64,000 bases of DNA from Doryteuthis pealeii (GCA_023376005.1 CM042145.1:19887647-19951646); one strand, 5' to 3'; counted from the stretch's first letter, positions 21,833-34,977 are shown. A program made the numbers and translations. The notes: generated by a model from the sequence alone, not told the origin.

Positions 21833-22139
21833 TCCAAAAGATGTAAGTTGTTTGCACAAAATATTGCAAAGATTCAAAAAGTAAGGAAATAATTCCACAA
21901 ATTGTCAGAGTGAAGAATTGAACTGCATTTCACTTGTTGCCAGACGTGGAGGGGGAGGCGGAGAGAAAAAAACCATAAAAGAGCACAATTGCATCTTTTA
22001 CAAGACATCGCTGCTCTTTATCATTAATACTGGTAAGATGGTTTGTTTTTATATTGTTTTATGGCATATCAACCTAGTTGGGTCATTTAATGCTGGCAAA
22101 GTTTTGAAAGAACCTTAGCGATACTTTGGTAGAAAATTA
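21640..22139 (+). repeat. ~490-bp duplicated segment, copy 1
   Basis: Nearly the same sequence occurs at 25785-26265, from GGAGATGGTTxTGTTAGAAG through a Rep-A 5' end (GGCATATCAACCTAG) to GATACTTTGGTAGAAAATTA. The two copies differ by scattered substitutions and small indels. Confidence 0.85.
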
Positions 22140-22310
22140 GGACCATATTACCTTTAGGCACTCCTTTTTGATCTCGATTAAGAAAGTACATGTTTTATAT
22201 TTACACCGTCAATATTCGGTTGTTTGTTAGGGGCTAGTTGGGTCATTTAATGCCGGCAAAGTTTTGAAAGAACCGTAGCGATACTTTGGTAGAAAATTAT
22301 TTAAACTCAA
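22042..22310 (+). mobile_element. Rep-A 5' part, twice, around half an IR8-e element
   Basis: Rep-A sequence to GAAAATTA (22132-22139) is followed by the left half only of IR8-e (22140-22228). Then the Rep-A phrase TTGGGTCATTTAATGCCGGC restarts and runs through an uninterrupted GAAAATTATTTAAACTC (22294 on), which is the pre-insertion site. Confidence 0.8.
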
Positions 22311-22823
22311 TTTTTTGCCAGACATGGCGGGGGGGGGGGGTCTTTTCTTCTTTTCTTTTTTTTGTTTGTTGTTTAAGATCATTTCTGAAGATAAAAAAAT
22401 GTGTGCATTCTGATGATCCAAATTGTAAAAAATAAAAAATTAAAATTAAAAAAATGTTTTTTTTTAAAGTCATATGTTGATTCAAGATAGCCTACAGCTA
22501 AAGAAAAACATTAGTCTGTAATTTGTGGCACATGAAAAGCATATTGTATTGAACAAGCCGGTTCTAGGGACTCACTCTATGATACAGGACCCCCCCCACT
22601 CTATTACATGTCAATTTTCATATAGCATTCATAGAAAACCCACCCTTTCAGGACCCCTAAGTAGGCTTCCTCCTTCTGGTTAGGCGGTTCAGAGGTAATA
22701 TGTGCCAGTTCTGGTATTGAAGATTGCTGAAACCTGATGAAATTGTTAAATGTCTCTTCAAACTTTAAATACACCAATTAATGACAATTATAAAACAGGA
22801 AAACTAGAAAAATCATAATTTTG

Positions 22824-23108
22824 CAGTCATACTGATAGCTTTTTGATTTAGTGCGTCCTGGGATGCACATGTTTGCTTTGAATGTGTCCCCAGGAAAATT
22901 TATGGGTCCCAATTAAAGCCCTCTAATTCCTACCTTGTAACCTATCTTGTGTAATTCATTTCTAAGAAATAATTGAAATATATTTACAGTTAGCTTGAAA
23001 TGGCGAGGGAAGAAAAACACTGGAACACATGGACGGATATGATTTTACTGCGCCCTTTTAGATTTTTATGCATCAGGGACGCACGATGCGTACCTATCAG
23101 CATCTCTG
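22824..23108 (+). mobile_element. MITE-C copy
   Basis: Full-length copy from CAGTCATACTGATAGC to CCTATCAGCATCTCTG. No convincing target duplication. Confidence 0.8.
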
Positions 23109-23162
23109 CTGTTGCAGGGGGGAAATAAAATCCATTCACATATTGCTTTAATGGGAAATTCT

Positions 23163-23622
23163 GGTAATTTATGAGGAAGTGCGTCCCGGTCTCCTGCCTC
23201 AGAAATTGCTACCCAGTGACTATTAAAATAACATCCCCAGCTATGTCGGTGTTACTTGAAAGAAAACAACCAACTTAGGGCGTTAAATGTATTTTAGAGG
23301 GGGGGGCTTCTCTTTTTGTCGTAATTCTTGTTCATTTATAGAAATTTGTCGTAATTCTTGTTCATTTATCGTAATTTGTCGTAATTTTTGTTTAGATATC
23401 AAGATGGATATATAGTTTGGAATAGACTGAGATAGATAGATAAACAAAATAATATAGATAGATTTTTGTCGTAATTCTTGTTCATTTAAACTAAAAACAA
23501 GACATTAAACAAACATGAATAAAAGAAAATCTGAGACGACATAGCTGGGGACGTTATTTTAATAGTCAACGGGTAGCAATTTCTGAGGCAGGAGACCGGG
23601 ACGCACTTCCTCATAAATTACC
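23163..23622. mobile_element. Inverted-repeat element IR8-d, 460 bp, exact 8-bp TSD
   Basis: Inverted ends of ~90 bp (GGTAATTTATGAGGAAGTGC and its complement) enclose repeats of GTCGTAATTCTTGTTCATTT. GAAATTCT flanks both sides exactly (23155-23162 and 23623-23630). No coding sequence. Confidence 0.92.
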
Positions 23623-23630
23623 GAAATTCT

Positions 23631-24600
23631 TATACAGCGTATCAGATTATTTCTTTTTTTTCGTTCACTACAGCATTCAAAAATTTAAAGATATCTTCAA
23701 TGTTACAAGTTTCATTGACAATTTTCAGAGTCATTCATATAAAAACTAAATTTGAAAACTTCTAGAATGCTGATCATTGAAAATAAAGAAAAATATTCTA
23801 ATGATTGATAAATAGGTATAATAGTTATCTATTAACAAATTCAATATACTTTTCGCACACACTTAATATTAAACTACCACAAACAATGCAATAGATTTCT
23901 GTCAGTTTTAATGATCACATAAATGGAAGTAATGATCTGATGGTTGCCATGGACAGTAATAAAAAGGAGTAAATTGATTGGATCACGCTGACAATACAGT
24001 TTCCTATGGGAGACTATATTGACATTTATCAGACTGGCAGAAAAATATTTCCACTAACCTCAGGTTTAGCCATATTGTTTCATTCATTTTTAATGAGAAG
24101 ACTAAAAAATTGGAGCTAAGGTTTATCAATTGGAATTAATATATAAAAGATTCCAAGTAGGACTAGAATTTTGAGTTAATGGATTGTTGAAGGATTAAAA
24201 TAAATCTAAAATAAAATTCTCAACTAAAAACACAACAAAGTAATAAAAAATAAATAAAAATAAAACAAAGCAAAAATAAAAAATAAAGGAACAAAAAGGA
24301 AACTAAACAAAAAAAAAGTAAAAACAAAAAATAAAAATGAAATAAATAAAATGTTGATTGACTAATTTTAAAAAAGGTACCTGTTGAGGCTTATTTTACA
24401 CAAAATAAAAAAATAAAAAATAAATTAAGGAATAAAAGAAAACTAAACAAAAAAAAAAAATTTGATTGACTAATTTTAAGGGTACCTGTCAGGGCTTATT
24501 TTACAAAAAAAAAATAAATAAAAAAAAAAAAAAAAAAATTAGAGAATAAAGAAAAAGACCCCCCCGCCCCAAAAAAATGAAAAGATAGAATAAAATAAAT
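23631..24600. other. A-rich DNA with a duplicated phrase
   Basis: From ~24220 there are three imperfect copies of a ~100-bp unit containing TTGATTGACTAATTTTAA and GGCTTATTTT (near 24353, 24463 and 24730). No gene recognised. Confidence 0.5.
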
Positions 24601-24607
24601 TAAAATA

Positions 24608-24697
24608 AGTATTATCTGCGTTATTCGGACTATTGTCCCCATCTTCATTGTTATTTGTACAACATTTCGGCCGATATACAAACATTCAGAGAAATAA
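24608..24697 (-). mobile_element. Deleted copy of the H2/H3 foldback family
   Basis: GCGTTATTCGGACTATTGTC through GTACAACATTTCGGCCGATA jumps straight to the family's tail ACAAACATTCAGAGAAAT. The CTGAAGA half of the ribozyme-like core is lost. Confidence 0.75.
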
Positions 24698-24939
24698 AAA
24701 ATTAAAATAAAATAAAATAAAACAAAATGTTGATTGACTAATTTTAAGGGTACATGTCGAGGCTTATTTTGTACAGTCATACTCGGGACACTCCCTTTAT
24801 TTGAGGGGGGGGGGTATTACCCCATCTGCAGGGGATACAGTCAACATATACTATTTAAAATTCATATTCAGATTTTTTTTTTTTATTGGAGTTAGCAGCC
24901 TTAAAAACAAAGGATATCAAAATTCTCATCATTTTAGGC

Positions 24940-25095
24940 CCATTATCTGTGCGGTAAAGTGATGAGCTGATGGTAGATGTGGCACTCCACCTCAGACGCT
25001 AAAATAATCTCCTTGGTCTAGCGCTAGTGAAAAGAGGATAGACTCCCTCGCTGTATGGCTCATACCGACATTAGGCCGCCCCCGACTACTAGATA
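24940..25095 (+). mobile_element. tSINE-1 copy lacking the tRNA-like head
   Basis: Starts at ATCTGTGCGGTAAAG and runs through GCACTCCACCTCAGACGC, CTCCTTGGTCTAGCGC and the 3' end ATACCGACATTAGGCCGC. Confidence 0.8.
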
Positions 25096-25457
25096 AAACT
25101 TAATGAGGTCACCCATGTAAATGAATAGTAATGTTTACATAAAATAATCTTAAAAAGATTATGGTCAGTGAATTTAGTGGATTTAATCCAATCTAAATCT
25201 GAGGTGCATATTATTGATACCAAAGTAGCCATGAAGAAAATCCAATTAGCAGTTTTTTTTTTTTATCTACAGGTAAGTAAAAATATACACTGTACTAAAT
25301 GTTCTAAACTTTAAAGTACAACAGAACTTATTCTACATATAAGTACACATACAAGCTGGCAACCTATGACAGCCTTGGCACAAGGCCACAAGCATTGAGC
25401 ACCTAGTAAGGAAACCTACTAAGTAACGATTTGAAAGACTAGCTTGCTTAACTATTA

Positions 25458-25780
25458 CACAGATAGCTTTTTAATTTAGTGCATACTGGGATGCACGGAT
25501 TTGATTTGAATGAGTCCCCAGGAAATTTGATGGGTCCCAACTAAAGTTTCTTAATAAATTGTAGTTTTTATCTATGAACAACTAAAGCCATCTAACCCCT
25601 ACTTTGTACCCCATACAGTGTAATTAATTTCCAAGAAAATATTGAACTGTATTTACAGTAAGGTGGAAATGGTGGTGGAAGAAAAAAAACACAGGGAAGC
25701 TGGATACAATTTTACTGTGTCCTTTTAGATTTTTATGCATCAGGTTAGTGATGCAGGACGCATACCTATCAGCATCTCTG
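25458..25780 (+). mobile_element. MITE-C copy, long subtype
   Basis: Carries the same extra block (GTAGTTTTTATCTATGAACA) as the 13243 copy. Its right end CAGCATCTCTG abuts directly on the duplicated segment at 25785. Confidence 0.75.
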
Positions 25781-25784
25781 GAGA

Positions 25785-26265
25785 TGGTTCTGTTAGAAGC
25801 AGTACAAGTTGGGAATCTTTTATGAAATTAAAGAAAGGAGAATTTAACTTTAAGGACAGACCACACGAGATCACAAGAATTTGAAAATGAAGACTCAAAA
25901 TCCTTTGGAGGATTACCCTATTCGATCAATGGTGGAATTGGTAAAAAAAAATTCAATGGTGATCCAACAGATGTAAGTTGTTTGCACAAAATATTGCAAA
26001 GATTCAAAAAGCAGGGAAATAATTCCACAAATTGTCAGAGTGAAGAATTGAACTACATTTCACTTGTTGCCAGACGTGGAGGGGAGGGGAGAAAAAAGCC
26101 ATAAAAGAGCACAATTGCATCTTTCACAAGACATCGCCGCTCTTTATCATTAATACTGGTAAGATGCTTTGTTTTTATTTTGTTTTACGGCATATCAACC
26201 TAGGTGGGTCATTTAATGCCGGCAAAGTTTGGAAAGAACCTTAGCGATACTTTGGTAGAAAATTA
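25785..26265 (+). repeat. ~490-bp duplicated segment, copy 2
   Basis: Counterpart of 21640-22139. A small deletion after GACAGACCACAC shifts the transposase-like frame. Confidence 0.85.
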
Positions 26266-26485
26266 GGACCATATTACCTTTAGGCGCCCCTTTTTGATCT
26301 CGATTAAGAAAGGACATGTTTTACATTTACACCGTCAATATCCGGTTGTTAGGGGTTAGTTTTATAATTTTTTTTTTTTAATCTAAAAATCGTCTGTTAA
26401 AACAACCAGATATTGATGGTGTATATGAAAAACATGTCCTTTCTTAATCGAGATCAAAAAGGGGTGCCTAAAGGTCATATGGTCT
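26266..26485. mobile_element. Inverted-repeat element IR8-e, 220 bp, exact 8-bp TSD
   Basis: Left end GGACCATATTACCTTTAGGC and right end GGGTGCCTAAAGGTCATATG are inverted along ~85 bp. GAAAATTA flanks both sides (26258-26265 and 26486-26493). The target is Rep-A, and the empty version of the site is present near 22294. Confidence 0.92.
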
Positions 26486-26764
26486 GAAAATTATTTAAAC
26501 TCAATTTAAAAAATTTTTTTTTTTTAATAAACAAGAGGGGTAAGACCAAAATTGTAGATTTAGGTAAGCCTAAAACTGTAGATTCCAAGGTCATGCTCTA
26601 AACCATAGAGGCATCTCTGGTGAGTAGCACTCTGAGAGTATAAGGCAAGCTTGGCACCTCACAGTCCAATGTGGTTTATCACCTTCATGACCTCAGTAAA
26701 AACATCCAGAGGTGCAAAATCCTACCTTAGATTACCAATATATTGCAAAACTTTTGACTCACCC

Positions 26765-27230
26765 CACGGCCTACTAATATATACGGCCCCATATATCACC
26801 TAAGCAGGCAGAATTCTAACAGGCCTATTCATTTTATAGTCAATTTATGACTGTTTCAAAAAAAATGTTGAAAATATACAAACTTGTCTTTTTTTTCTTC
26901 AGAAATGTAATAATAAAAGATTGTAAACAAACAAACAAACAAAAAGTTTTTAAAAATTATGCAGTTATACGAAACAAACACACCAACAATTCATCTATGA
27001 TTTCAGGTTATATAAAAAAAAATGAAACCTTTTCGACGTGAAATGTGTTGCCTGGTCATGGTAGGTAATAATATTAATGATACTACAGAGAAACAGAATT
27101 TCTCGAGAACTTACATCTAGCCAAATGTTTGTGCTTTAAGATTTTTCAAAACAGACTATAAAACAAATAGGCCTGTTAGAATTCTGCCGGCTTATATGAC
27201 ATATGGGGCCATATATATTAGTAGGCCGTG
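26765..27230. mobile_element. 466-bp element with ~78-bp terminal inverted repeats
   Basis: Left arm CACGGCCTACTAATATATAC (26765-26842) pairs with the right arm at 27153-27230. CTCACCC and CTCACGC lie just outside, a possible 7-bp duplication with one mismatch. Interior frames are short. DNA transposon remnant of unknown superfamily. Confidence 0.8.
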
Positions 27231-27684
27231 CTCACGCTAGTATTTTCCGTGTAATCTACTGTACACAAACACATATACCAACAAGTTATTACGTTCTCGG
27301 CTTCTTCAAATCAAGATTTCTTTTAGCCAAGGAGTAACTAATGTTTATCTTTAACCTGTTATCGAGATAAAAGGTCTCAAATAAACTTTTCTAATGTTCT
27401 TAAAATAACAAGTGAAGAGGGTTTTACTGGTACCAACCAATCCAGTCTAAACTGAAAAGATAGACTGCTCTATACGTTTAGGTTTCAGTTTCAGACCAAA
27501 AGCAACTGTTTGTCAAAAATCAATCTCTCTGTTATCCTAAATGTTATACTGAAGAAAGAAAGAAAAAAATAGTCAAAACAACTAACCACTTGTTGACTAA
27601 ACCTTGATTTCTTTCTGGAAGGATGTCTATGTCTGCTGACAAGAGGATTGAATTTTAAATTTGAATATTTTACGGATTCCAGAG

Positions 27685-27972
27685 CAGTAATGCTAATAGC
27701 TTCTTGATTAAGTGCATCCTGGGACTCACATATTTGCTTTAAAGGAGTCCCCAGGAAAATTTATGGGTCCCAACTAAAGCCATCTAACTCCTACCTTGTA
27801 ACCTATCCTGTGTAATTCATTTCTAAGAAACTATTAAAATGTATTTACAGTTAGCTTGAAATGGTGGGGGAAGAAAAAAGAAAAACACTGGGACACATGG
27901 ATATGATTTTACCACGTCCTTTTAGGTCTTTATGCATCAGGGATGGAGGACGCATACCCAATAGCATCTCTG
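27685..27972 (+). mobile_element. MITE-C copy
   Basis: Full-length, from CAGTAATGCTAATAGC to CAATAGCATCTCTG, diverged at both ends. Confidence 0.8.
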
Positions 27973-28606
27973 CCACTTACGGTAAATGAGAGAACAAAAT
28001 CAGACACATGACTAACTTGGACGGATTTTTTTTGTATTATTATAGAAAAAGAGATATAAAAAGTAGTTAAAAGTTAAAAATGTCTGCTTAAAAAGATTTG
28101 AAACTTTTAAATACCCAAGCTATATAGGCAACAATCACATGGACTTGATTTCATGACAATGATGTGCATACAAAGCAGTTTTAGAATTTCAAATTAAAAA
28201 TATATCCAGAATTTTGAAAATATTTTTTTTTTTTCCAAATATAAAAATGAATCAAATTTCCATAAGATAATTTTTTTTTTTTTTTTTTTATCTCAACACA
28301 AATGCAAAATACTAAACTTTAGATAAACTAGAAAAATAGTCTACAGCAGTGATTCTCAACTTTTTTTTTTTTTTTAAACCCTTTTGTTTCCTGTTTTGCT
28401 CTGGTGTCCCCCCCCCCATAGTTAGTCGATGTTTAAAAACCCAATTGTATTTTTATGATCATACATTTTTTGCTTGCCTGTCCCCAAAAAATGTTATATG
28501 GAACCCAGCTGATCTACAGGAAAACAAAGAACATGATTGAAGCCATTTTTAACTTTATCAGCATTCAATTAATAGATAAATAAAGATAAATCATTGTGTA
28601 TCAATA

Positions 28607-28862
28607 AGTAAAGTAAGTAAAGTAAAGTCGTCGGAGTGGCCTAAAGTCGGTATCAGCCAATCTGTGAGGGAGTCTATCCCCATTTCACTAGTACTAGCCC
28701 AAGGAGATTGTTTTTGCGTCTCAGGTGGAGCGTCACACCTACCATCAGCTCCTTACTTTACCACACAGATCCCTGTGCTACTCATACGCTGAGTTGGCGA
28801 GGAGCCAGTATCAAACTAGGAACCTTGTGTTTTCTAGCCGTACGCTCTAGCGGCTGAGCTAG
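28607..28862 (-). mobile_element. tSINE-1 copy, full length
   Basis: Contains all parts from the 3' end (AAAGTCGTCGGAGTGGCC on plus) to the tRNA-like head (CGCTCTAGCGGCTGAGCTA on plus). Confidence 0.85.
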
Positions 28863-28979
28863 CAAATAAAATCAAGTAAGATGAACAGCAAAATTAAACA
28901 ATTGACCAGTCCATCCAAAATGTACAACGGAGAAGTTTTGTTAAAGTCCAGAGTTCTGCTCAATTATATTAAATGTTTA

Positions 28980-29267
28980 GGAGGCGCGTGGTCTAATGGT
29001 TAGAGTTGTGGGAAATGGACTCGTCGACCCGAGTTCAATTCCTAGACGAAGCTGTTTGAATCTCATATTGCGCTAATACCCTTGGGAAAGGTATGAATCC
29101 AATTCTCCCTCCAGTTATGGGTAAATAGCAGGGCAAACTGGGCTCTTTAACCATGGCTAGGTAACCAATCTAGGAGAAGGAAAACTCTGAATTCAAACCT
29201 GTTGAACTCCGCTTAAGAAATTGACCTTGTGTCATATCCTGCTCGCACAGAGGGTTTGGTAAATATC
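28980..29267 (+). mobile_element. tSINE-2 copy with 15-bp target duplication
   Basis: Full length. TATATTAAATGTTTA occurs at 28965-28979 and again at 29268-29282. The head is GGCGCGTGGTCTAATGGTTA with box B GAGTTCAATTCC, a tRNA-derived pol III promoter. This copy defines the exact ends of the family. Confidence 0.93.
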
Positions 29268-29282
29268 TATATTAAATGTTTA

Positions 29283-30766
29283 TCATCTTTTATATATTGT
29301 TTCACTTTAAGTATTTACAGAAACATTGTACAGTTTCCTAGTAAGAAAGAATAAAAAAAAATAAAAAAATGTTTTTTTTTTTATTATTTCAAAGTTAATC
29401 TTTACTGACACCAACACTGCATCTGCCAAATACTGACATTTGTTTGACTGTAGAAGTTTTATAAAAAAGAAATTAAAAAAAGAATTAAGATTATACACTC
29501 ACAAATAGTTCAAGTCACTATAGAAAAGAAAAACGTAACAATTTCTATATATAGAAAATGAGTCATTAGTTCCCATTGTTAATAAAAGTTAACGATGATT
29601 TAATTTTCTAATGGGAATAACTGCAAGTTTCTTTTTTTTTGGGGGGGTGGGGATGCCTTTTTCTTTTTTTCTTTTTTTCTTTTTTTAGGGAGTGCTCTTT
29701 TTTTCTTTGGTTAAGATCAAAATCCACGCTGAAGGTGGGAAAATAAAAAAAATAATAAAATTCAATAAAAAAAAAAAAAATTTTTTTTAAAAAAACTCCC
29801 CTGCAAATCATTGTAGCTACATCAATACAATAACTTGAAAATGATTCATCTGTTTATCATAACATATTCAATACATTGACTCTTATCAACACAGAAGATT
29901 TCGAAACTGAAATGTGTCAGGGTTAATAGGTCTCGGTGTAAATCGGTAAAATGTCATGTCAATGTCAGCAAAATAGAGAACTGCATAATGCATGAATCTA
30001 ATAGTACACACATAACGGAGTGCTGCTTTAGCATACTGACACAACTATCAGCTGATAAATGGGGCATGAAGAACACCTGCCTCAGGTAAAAAAAAAAAAA
30101 AAAAAAAAAAAACACCTATCAATATATAAACACACCAAGTGACGATTCAGTAATAATGTCTTTTTGATTAAAAGACTTGAAAATTTACTAGAACATGAAC
30201 ACAAGGTTACCAAAATATAGGCATGTATGAAATCAATATCAAGATATATTGGTATTGGCCTTTAACATAAACAAATTGATATTAGGAAATTAAACTGTTC
30301 TTTATGAATGAAACATCAATTCCAAAGAACTGAGTCTTGCAGTTATGTCAAATATGCAAATTTCTAGCCAGGCAAAATAACCAATATAAGATCTAAAAAT
30401 AAACAATGACTACATGATCAGTGAAACTCAAATAGCAGATACGTATATATTTGTGAATGGGAAAGGAAATGTGCGTGCATACTGACACCTACATGGATCA
30501 AGCAAGAATCAATGTATTTTTTTTTTTTTTTTTTTTGTTCTTTCTTAAAGTGTATACATTAAAAGATACTGGATAATGAATATTACACAAACTGTCCTAT
30601 GATCTTGCAAATCAGGACTCAGAAGAAAGAATCTTGATTTGTTTTTTTTTTGTTTTTTTTTTTTAGGACAGGTCTTTTCACTGAAGCAAACTTAGAACAT
30701 GTTTTTTTTTTAAAGCAAAACCCTTAAAATATATTTTTATTTTTAATTTTAGAAATGGTTTGGTTC
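29283..30766. other. AT-rich DNA with homopolymer tracts
   Basis: A, T and G runs only (29630-29790, 30090, 30520). No gene or paired repeat found. Confidence 0.5.
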
Positions 30767-30990
30767 GGTTTCTTTGTTTAATGGCATATTAATCTTTGTG
30801 GCTTATTTAATGCCAAAGCCATTCTTGTAGGAGAACAGTAGTGGTACTATTTAACACATAGTTGGGGGATGAGAGAGTTTATTCCTTTCCCCTAGGATAT
30901 TAATTTGAAAGTGAACACAATAACATAACTAGAGTTTGGACTTATTATGATGTTGCAATCCAGTTCGTTAACCACTATTCCATGGGGACT
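30767..30990 (+). mobile_element. Old Rep-A 5' end plus tSINE-like fragment
   Basis: GGTTTGGTTCGGTTTC, ATGGCATATTAATCTT and TTATTTAATGCC match Rep-A. The following part has a diverged SINE head in reverse (GTTCGTTAACCACTATTCC). Confidence 0.5.
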
Positions 30991-31015
30991 CCACCCTTTA
31001 GTTATGTTTGTTATG

Positions 31016-31306
31016 CAGTGATGCTGATAGCTTTTTGATTAAGTGAGTCCTGGGACGCATATATTTGCTTTGAATGAGTCCCCGGGAAAATTTGTGGGTT
31101 CCAACTAAAGCCATCTAAATCCTACCTTGTAACCTATCCTGTGTAATTCAGTACTAAGAAACTATTGAAATGTATTTACAGTTAGTTTGAAATGGTGAGG
31201 GAAGAAAAAATAAAAACACTGGGACGCATGCAAGGATATGATTTTACTGCGTAATTTTTGATTTTTGTGCGTCAGGGCCACAGACACATACCTATCAGCA
31301 TCTCTG
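31016..31306 (+). mobile_element. MITE-C copy with 6-bp target duplication
   Basis: CAGTGATGCTGATAGC to CTATCAGCATCTCTG, flanked by GTTATG on both sides (31010-31015 and 31307-31312). Together with the 3565 copy this suggests a 6-bp duplication for the family. Confidence 0.85.
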
Positions 31307-31312
31307 GTTATG

Positions 31313-34300
31313 TGAAGAAAAAAAGGAAAGTAATAGAAATTTACTTGAAAATGAATAACTGAGAGAGTCTACTGAGTAAATTAAAACAACCAAAATAGAT
31401 TGGAAGTTTCTCTTTGGGTCTTGTCTCTTCAGTTTGTCTATCTAAGATCTTTTTAAAAGGTTTTTTTTAAAAGAGAAATAGATACCAAACAAGTAATACA
31501 ATAATGAAACAGCTGCTGCTATTCTAAGCTGTAAAAACTAGACTTGATGGAAATTTTGTATCTTGCCTTGGCACATGTCTCACATAAGCTATTATACGTT
31601 GGGTGGTGGCGGTGGACAGTATAGGAAAGGGAGACTGGCTTTTAGGATTGTTATTCCCTTCTAGCTCAACCATCAATTACTCCTTCCTAGGGGTTTGTTG
31701 GAAGATGAAGTAAATTAGCAATTTCTTCTGGAGGGAAGGGATACAGATGGGAAGGAAAAAAAATATAAAAAGGGAGTGTCTGATGGGTTTCCTAGCAACT
31801 GTGTTCTTGCAACCAGACATTCAATGAAAAAGCAAATGCCCTAAACTAAATGAAGTCTTAAGAAAAACAGCAGTAAGAAAGTTTGCTTCCCAAATAAATG
31901 AGCACACACAAGGAATCAGCAGCCAATATTGGAAGGTGTAAAGTTTCTATCCATTCCATGGCTGTTACGTGCAAATAAGAAATACTCTGATAGCTTTACT
32001 GTTCAAATAAAAAGTCCATTTATATGAATTGATTTAAAAGCAAGGAATATGAATTCTATTTACGTAACTGTCCAATAAAATAAATAAAACGTACCAGCAT
32101 AAACGAGAATGCAATAAGGAATTGTTTTGTTTTTTGTTGTTGTTTTTTTTTTTTTTTTTTCATTTATTTTGCACTTTAAAAATATTTACTTTTTAGATTA
32201 AACCTATGTCTATATTAAGTATACCCAATTTGTCGAAAAATCCGTGTTTTACAAAACAAATTTAAACACCCCCACTCCCGTTTGAAAAAAATATTTACCA
32301 AAATTCAGGGAATTATCAGATATGAAATATATAGTCACCATATAAAGAAGAAAATAAAGAACTAAAATAATTATCTCGGGGAAAAAAATTTTTTTTTTTT
32401 TTTTTTTTCATGAATTATTTTTTATTTCATTAAAAAGAAAAGATACATTAATAAATTATATCAATTATTTTAAGAGGTGTGTGTATGTGTATATGAGAGT
32501 GATATTTAAATAGTGTTAGTACAATAGAGAAGGGATTCCCCATATTTTGAGACTAAATTAAAAACTGGGTCAGAAACAAAGTAACGCAAGAGGGTGCAGA
32601 CATGTTATATAAAAGGTGAGAAATAAATCTGTTATATGTCTATCATATAAGTGTCATAATTTAAGAAATAAACGAGAAGACAACTTTCCAAGACAAAGTC
32701 ACCTGGATGAGGTAACAGGAACGAATGATGTCATGATATCGGAGAGAAAGAGGGAGTGTGTTTCAAGCTATGAATAGCGAGTTTTTTTTTAAGGATAACA
32801 AGGAAGTTTTTAAAAATCAGGATTATGGTAAACATGGAACCCCACATAAGAATACAGGTATGAAAAAGAAATTGAACAAATGCAACGAGATGAAATTGAA
32901 AATGCTTAGAAAAGCAGAGATTACAATAGTCAATGATTTTACAATAAATGATTTTATCACTGCTGGTCATGATCATGAATATTAAAAAAAAAGGGGAAGA
33001 AAAAAAAGGAGGGGAAAAAAACATAACAGTCTTAAATCTTTGGGGAACAGATCTGAATATTTCTAATCAGATAAAATTCATAGCAAGAGCATTAAACTTC
33101 ATTTAAGTTTTCTATGCAATATATACAAATGTCTTTAAGCGATTATTGGTTGTGAAAGTTTATAATGTATTTTCCAGTTACCATAAGCAGAGACAGAATT
33201 ACAAAACAAAACAATGCTCACCGTGTAAGGTTATATATGAAATATAAAGACGAGAAAATTATGGTATAATCTACTAAATATGCACTATGCATAATATAAA
33301 AGGTATTATTATGTGGAGGTCAATAGCAGTTGAGACATAATGCTTCTTGAATTACATATAAGTAATAAATAAACTTTCTATTGTATCCTGAATAAGGGAG
33401 CTAGTAAAGGTTTGGGGGTTGGCGACAAGGTAAGGTGATTGAAAGTGGAATGACGACGACAGATCTAAAAATCCTTTCTTATGAAGGAAGAGAACTGAAT
33501 GGTTCTACTCACATGCAGTTATGGTTTGGAGTACTTGGTATACCACAACTACCTCCTATTTCTCCTCCAATAATGATGATGAAGAAGAAGACTGGTGTGA
33601 AAGGAGATTGTCTCAATTTTTATTGTTTCAAAACCTGTCATCAGAGGTGTAATCTCTTCCTTCCTCATTGCTGGGATATCTCCGTGACAGTGAGGCAAGA
33701 AGTAGCAGCAGAAAAGGTAGTAGTAATAGTAGTAGTAGTAGTTGTAGTAGCAGCTGCTTTGCGGTAAGAGTGGGAACCGAATGCAGTAGGCATTTACGTG
33801 TGGGACAGTAATGAGAAAGCAGCAGCAGACAACTCTTAAGGCATAGAAGAGTGTAGGATGTAAAAAATATTAGTATTAATATTAACAGTAGAACTAAAAT
33901 GATGAGGGAGAGAGAGAAAGGGGAGAGAGAGAGAGAGAGAGCATTCTCAGCAGTAGATGATAAAAAAAAAACAGTGGACAACAATACCTTAATGATATAA
34001 GCTGCAAGGGGGTGGGAAGCACTGAGAAATGGAATTTTTAAAAAGTTTTCTTTGTTTTTTTTTAATTACATCTTTCCATGCAAGGTTAAATGGAATAAGG
34101 AGTTATGAGGGTCACAATGACATGAAAGTAATCATTAAGATTTTTTTTAAAATTAAAAAGAAAAGAAAAATACAGAAACATCAAATTAAAGAACTTTTAA
34201 ATGTTTTGATAAATTATTTAACATTCTAAAAATGTCTCTTTGGTCGGAGTTATTTTTAGACCTTTTGTGACACAAAATCACTTTTCTACCCACCCCCTTT

Positions 34301-34960
34301 CAGCTTTTGTAAAAATTTCATTTATACAATAATAATACTTTTAAATAGTAAACTTTTTATATCTGGTAGCATGTAATACCCCCCCCCCCATTGGTTAAAT
34401 TTATGTTAAGTCATTTAGAGAGAGATTAAAAAAAGATATTTTATAGTGATAAATCAATGAAATAATAAACAATGAAGAAAAACAAACAACTTCAAAATAG
34501 TATTGTAAATTTTCTTTTAAATTTTATCTTGATAATTACGTAGTAATATATACAAATTATTGCGAATTTAATTTTTAAACTTTGGAGCCTCAAAAATGTC
34601 CAAATTAAACAAAGGTGTACACACCTGCTTTCCTGTATTTAAAAAATAGCTTTTAAAAAAGTATATATCCATTTAAAGATTTAAAGTTTATTTTGTGTCT
34701 GTGTTTTTTTTTTTTTTTGTTTGTTTGTTGTTTTTTTTTTAAATCATAATTATAGATTTAGTTAACCAAATAAACTACAATTTTTTTTTAATCATTTTTT
34801 TTTTTTTTTATTTTTTAACATTTCCTAATTTGGTTCTGGAGTCAGTGAATTAAAAATAGTCAGCTATTTATTAAATTCATTTTATACTAACGAAAATAAA
34901 CTGATTTAAAATTAAAATTTAAAAAAAATCTAATTATAACAATTGTTTCAAATTTCCTAA
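31313..34960. other. Longest repeat-poor stretch; no gene recognised
   Basis: No dispersed family copies are visible for about 3.6 kb, only homopolymers, an AGTAGTAGT/GTAGTA run at 33715-33745 and (GA)n at 33903-33942. The 110-aa plus-strand frame at 33435-33767 has a Cys/His cluster but ends in poly-Val from the triplet repeat. I cannot support it as a gene. A UTR or intron of a host gene is possible. Confidence 0.4.
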
Positions 34961-34977
34961 TACTACTATAATGATGG

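Noticed and set aside
22725..22790. CTGATGAAATTG near 22735
   Set aside because: No GAAA at a suitable distance.
33625..33650. Hammerhead-like CTGATGA...GAAAC on the minus strand
   Set aside because: Helix II does not pair, and the residue needed as U before the cleavage base is A.
33435..33767. 110-aa frame with Cys/His residues
   Set aside because: It ends in poly-Val from a triplet repeat, has no recognisable domain and no splice or promoter context.
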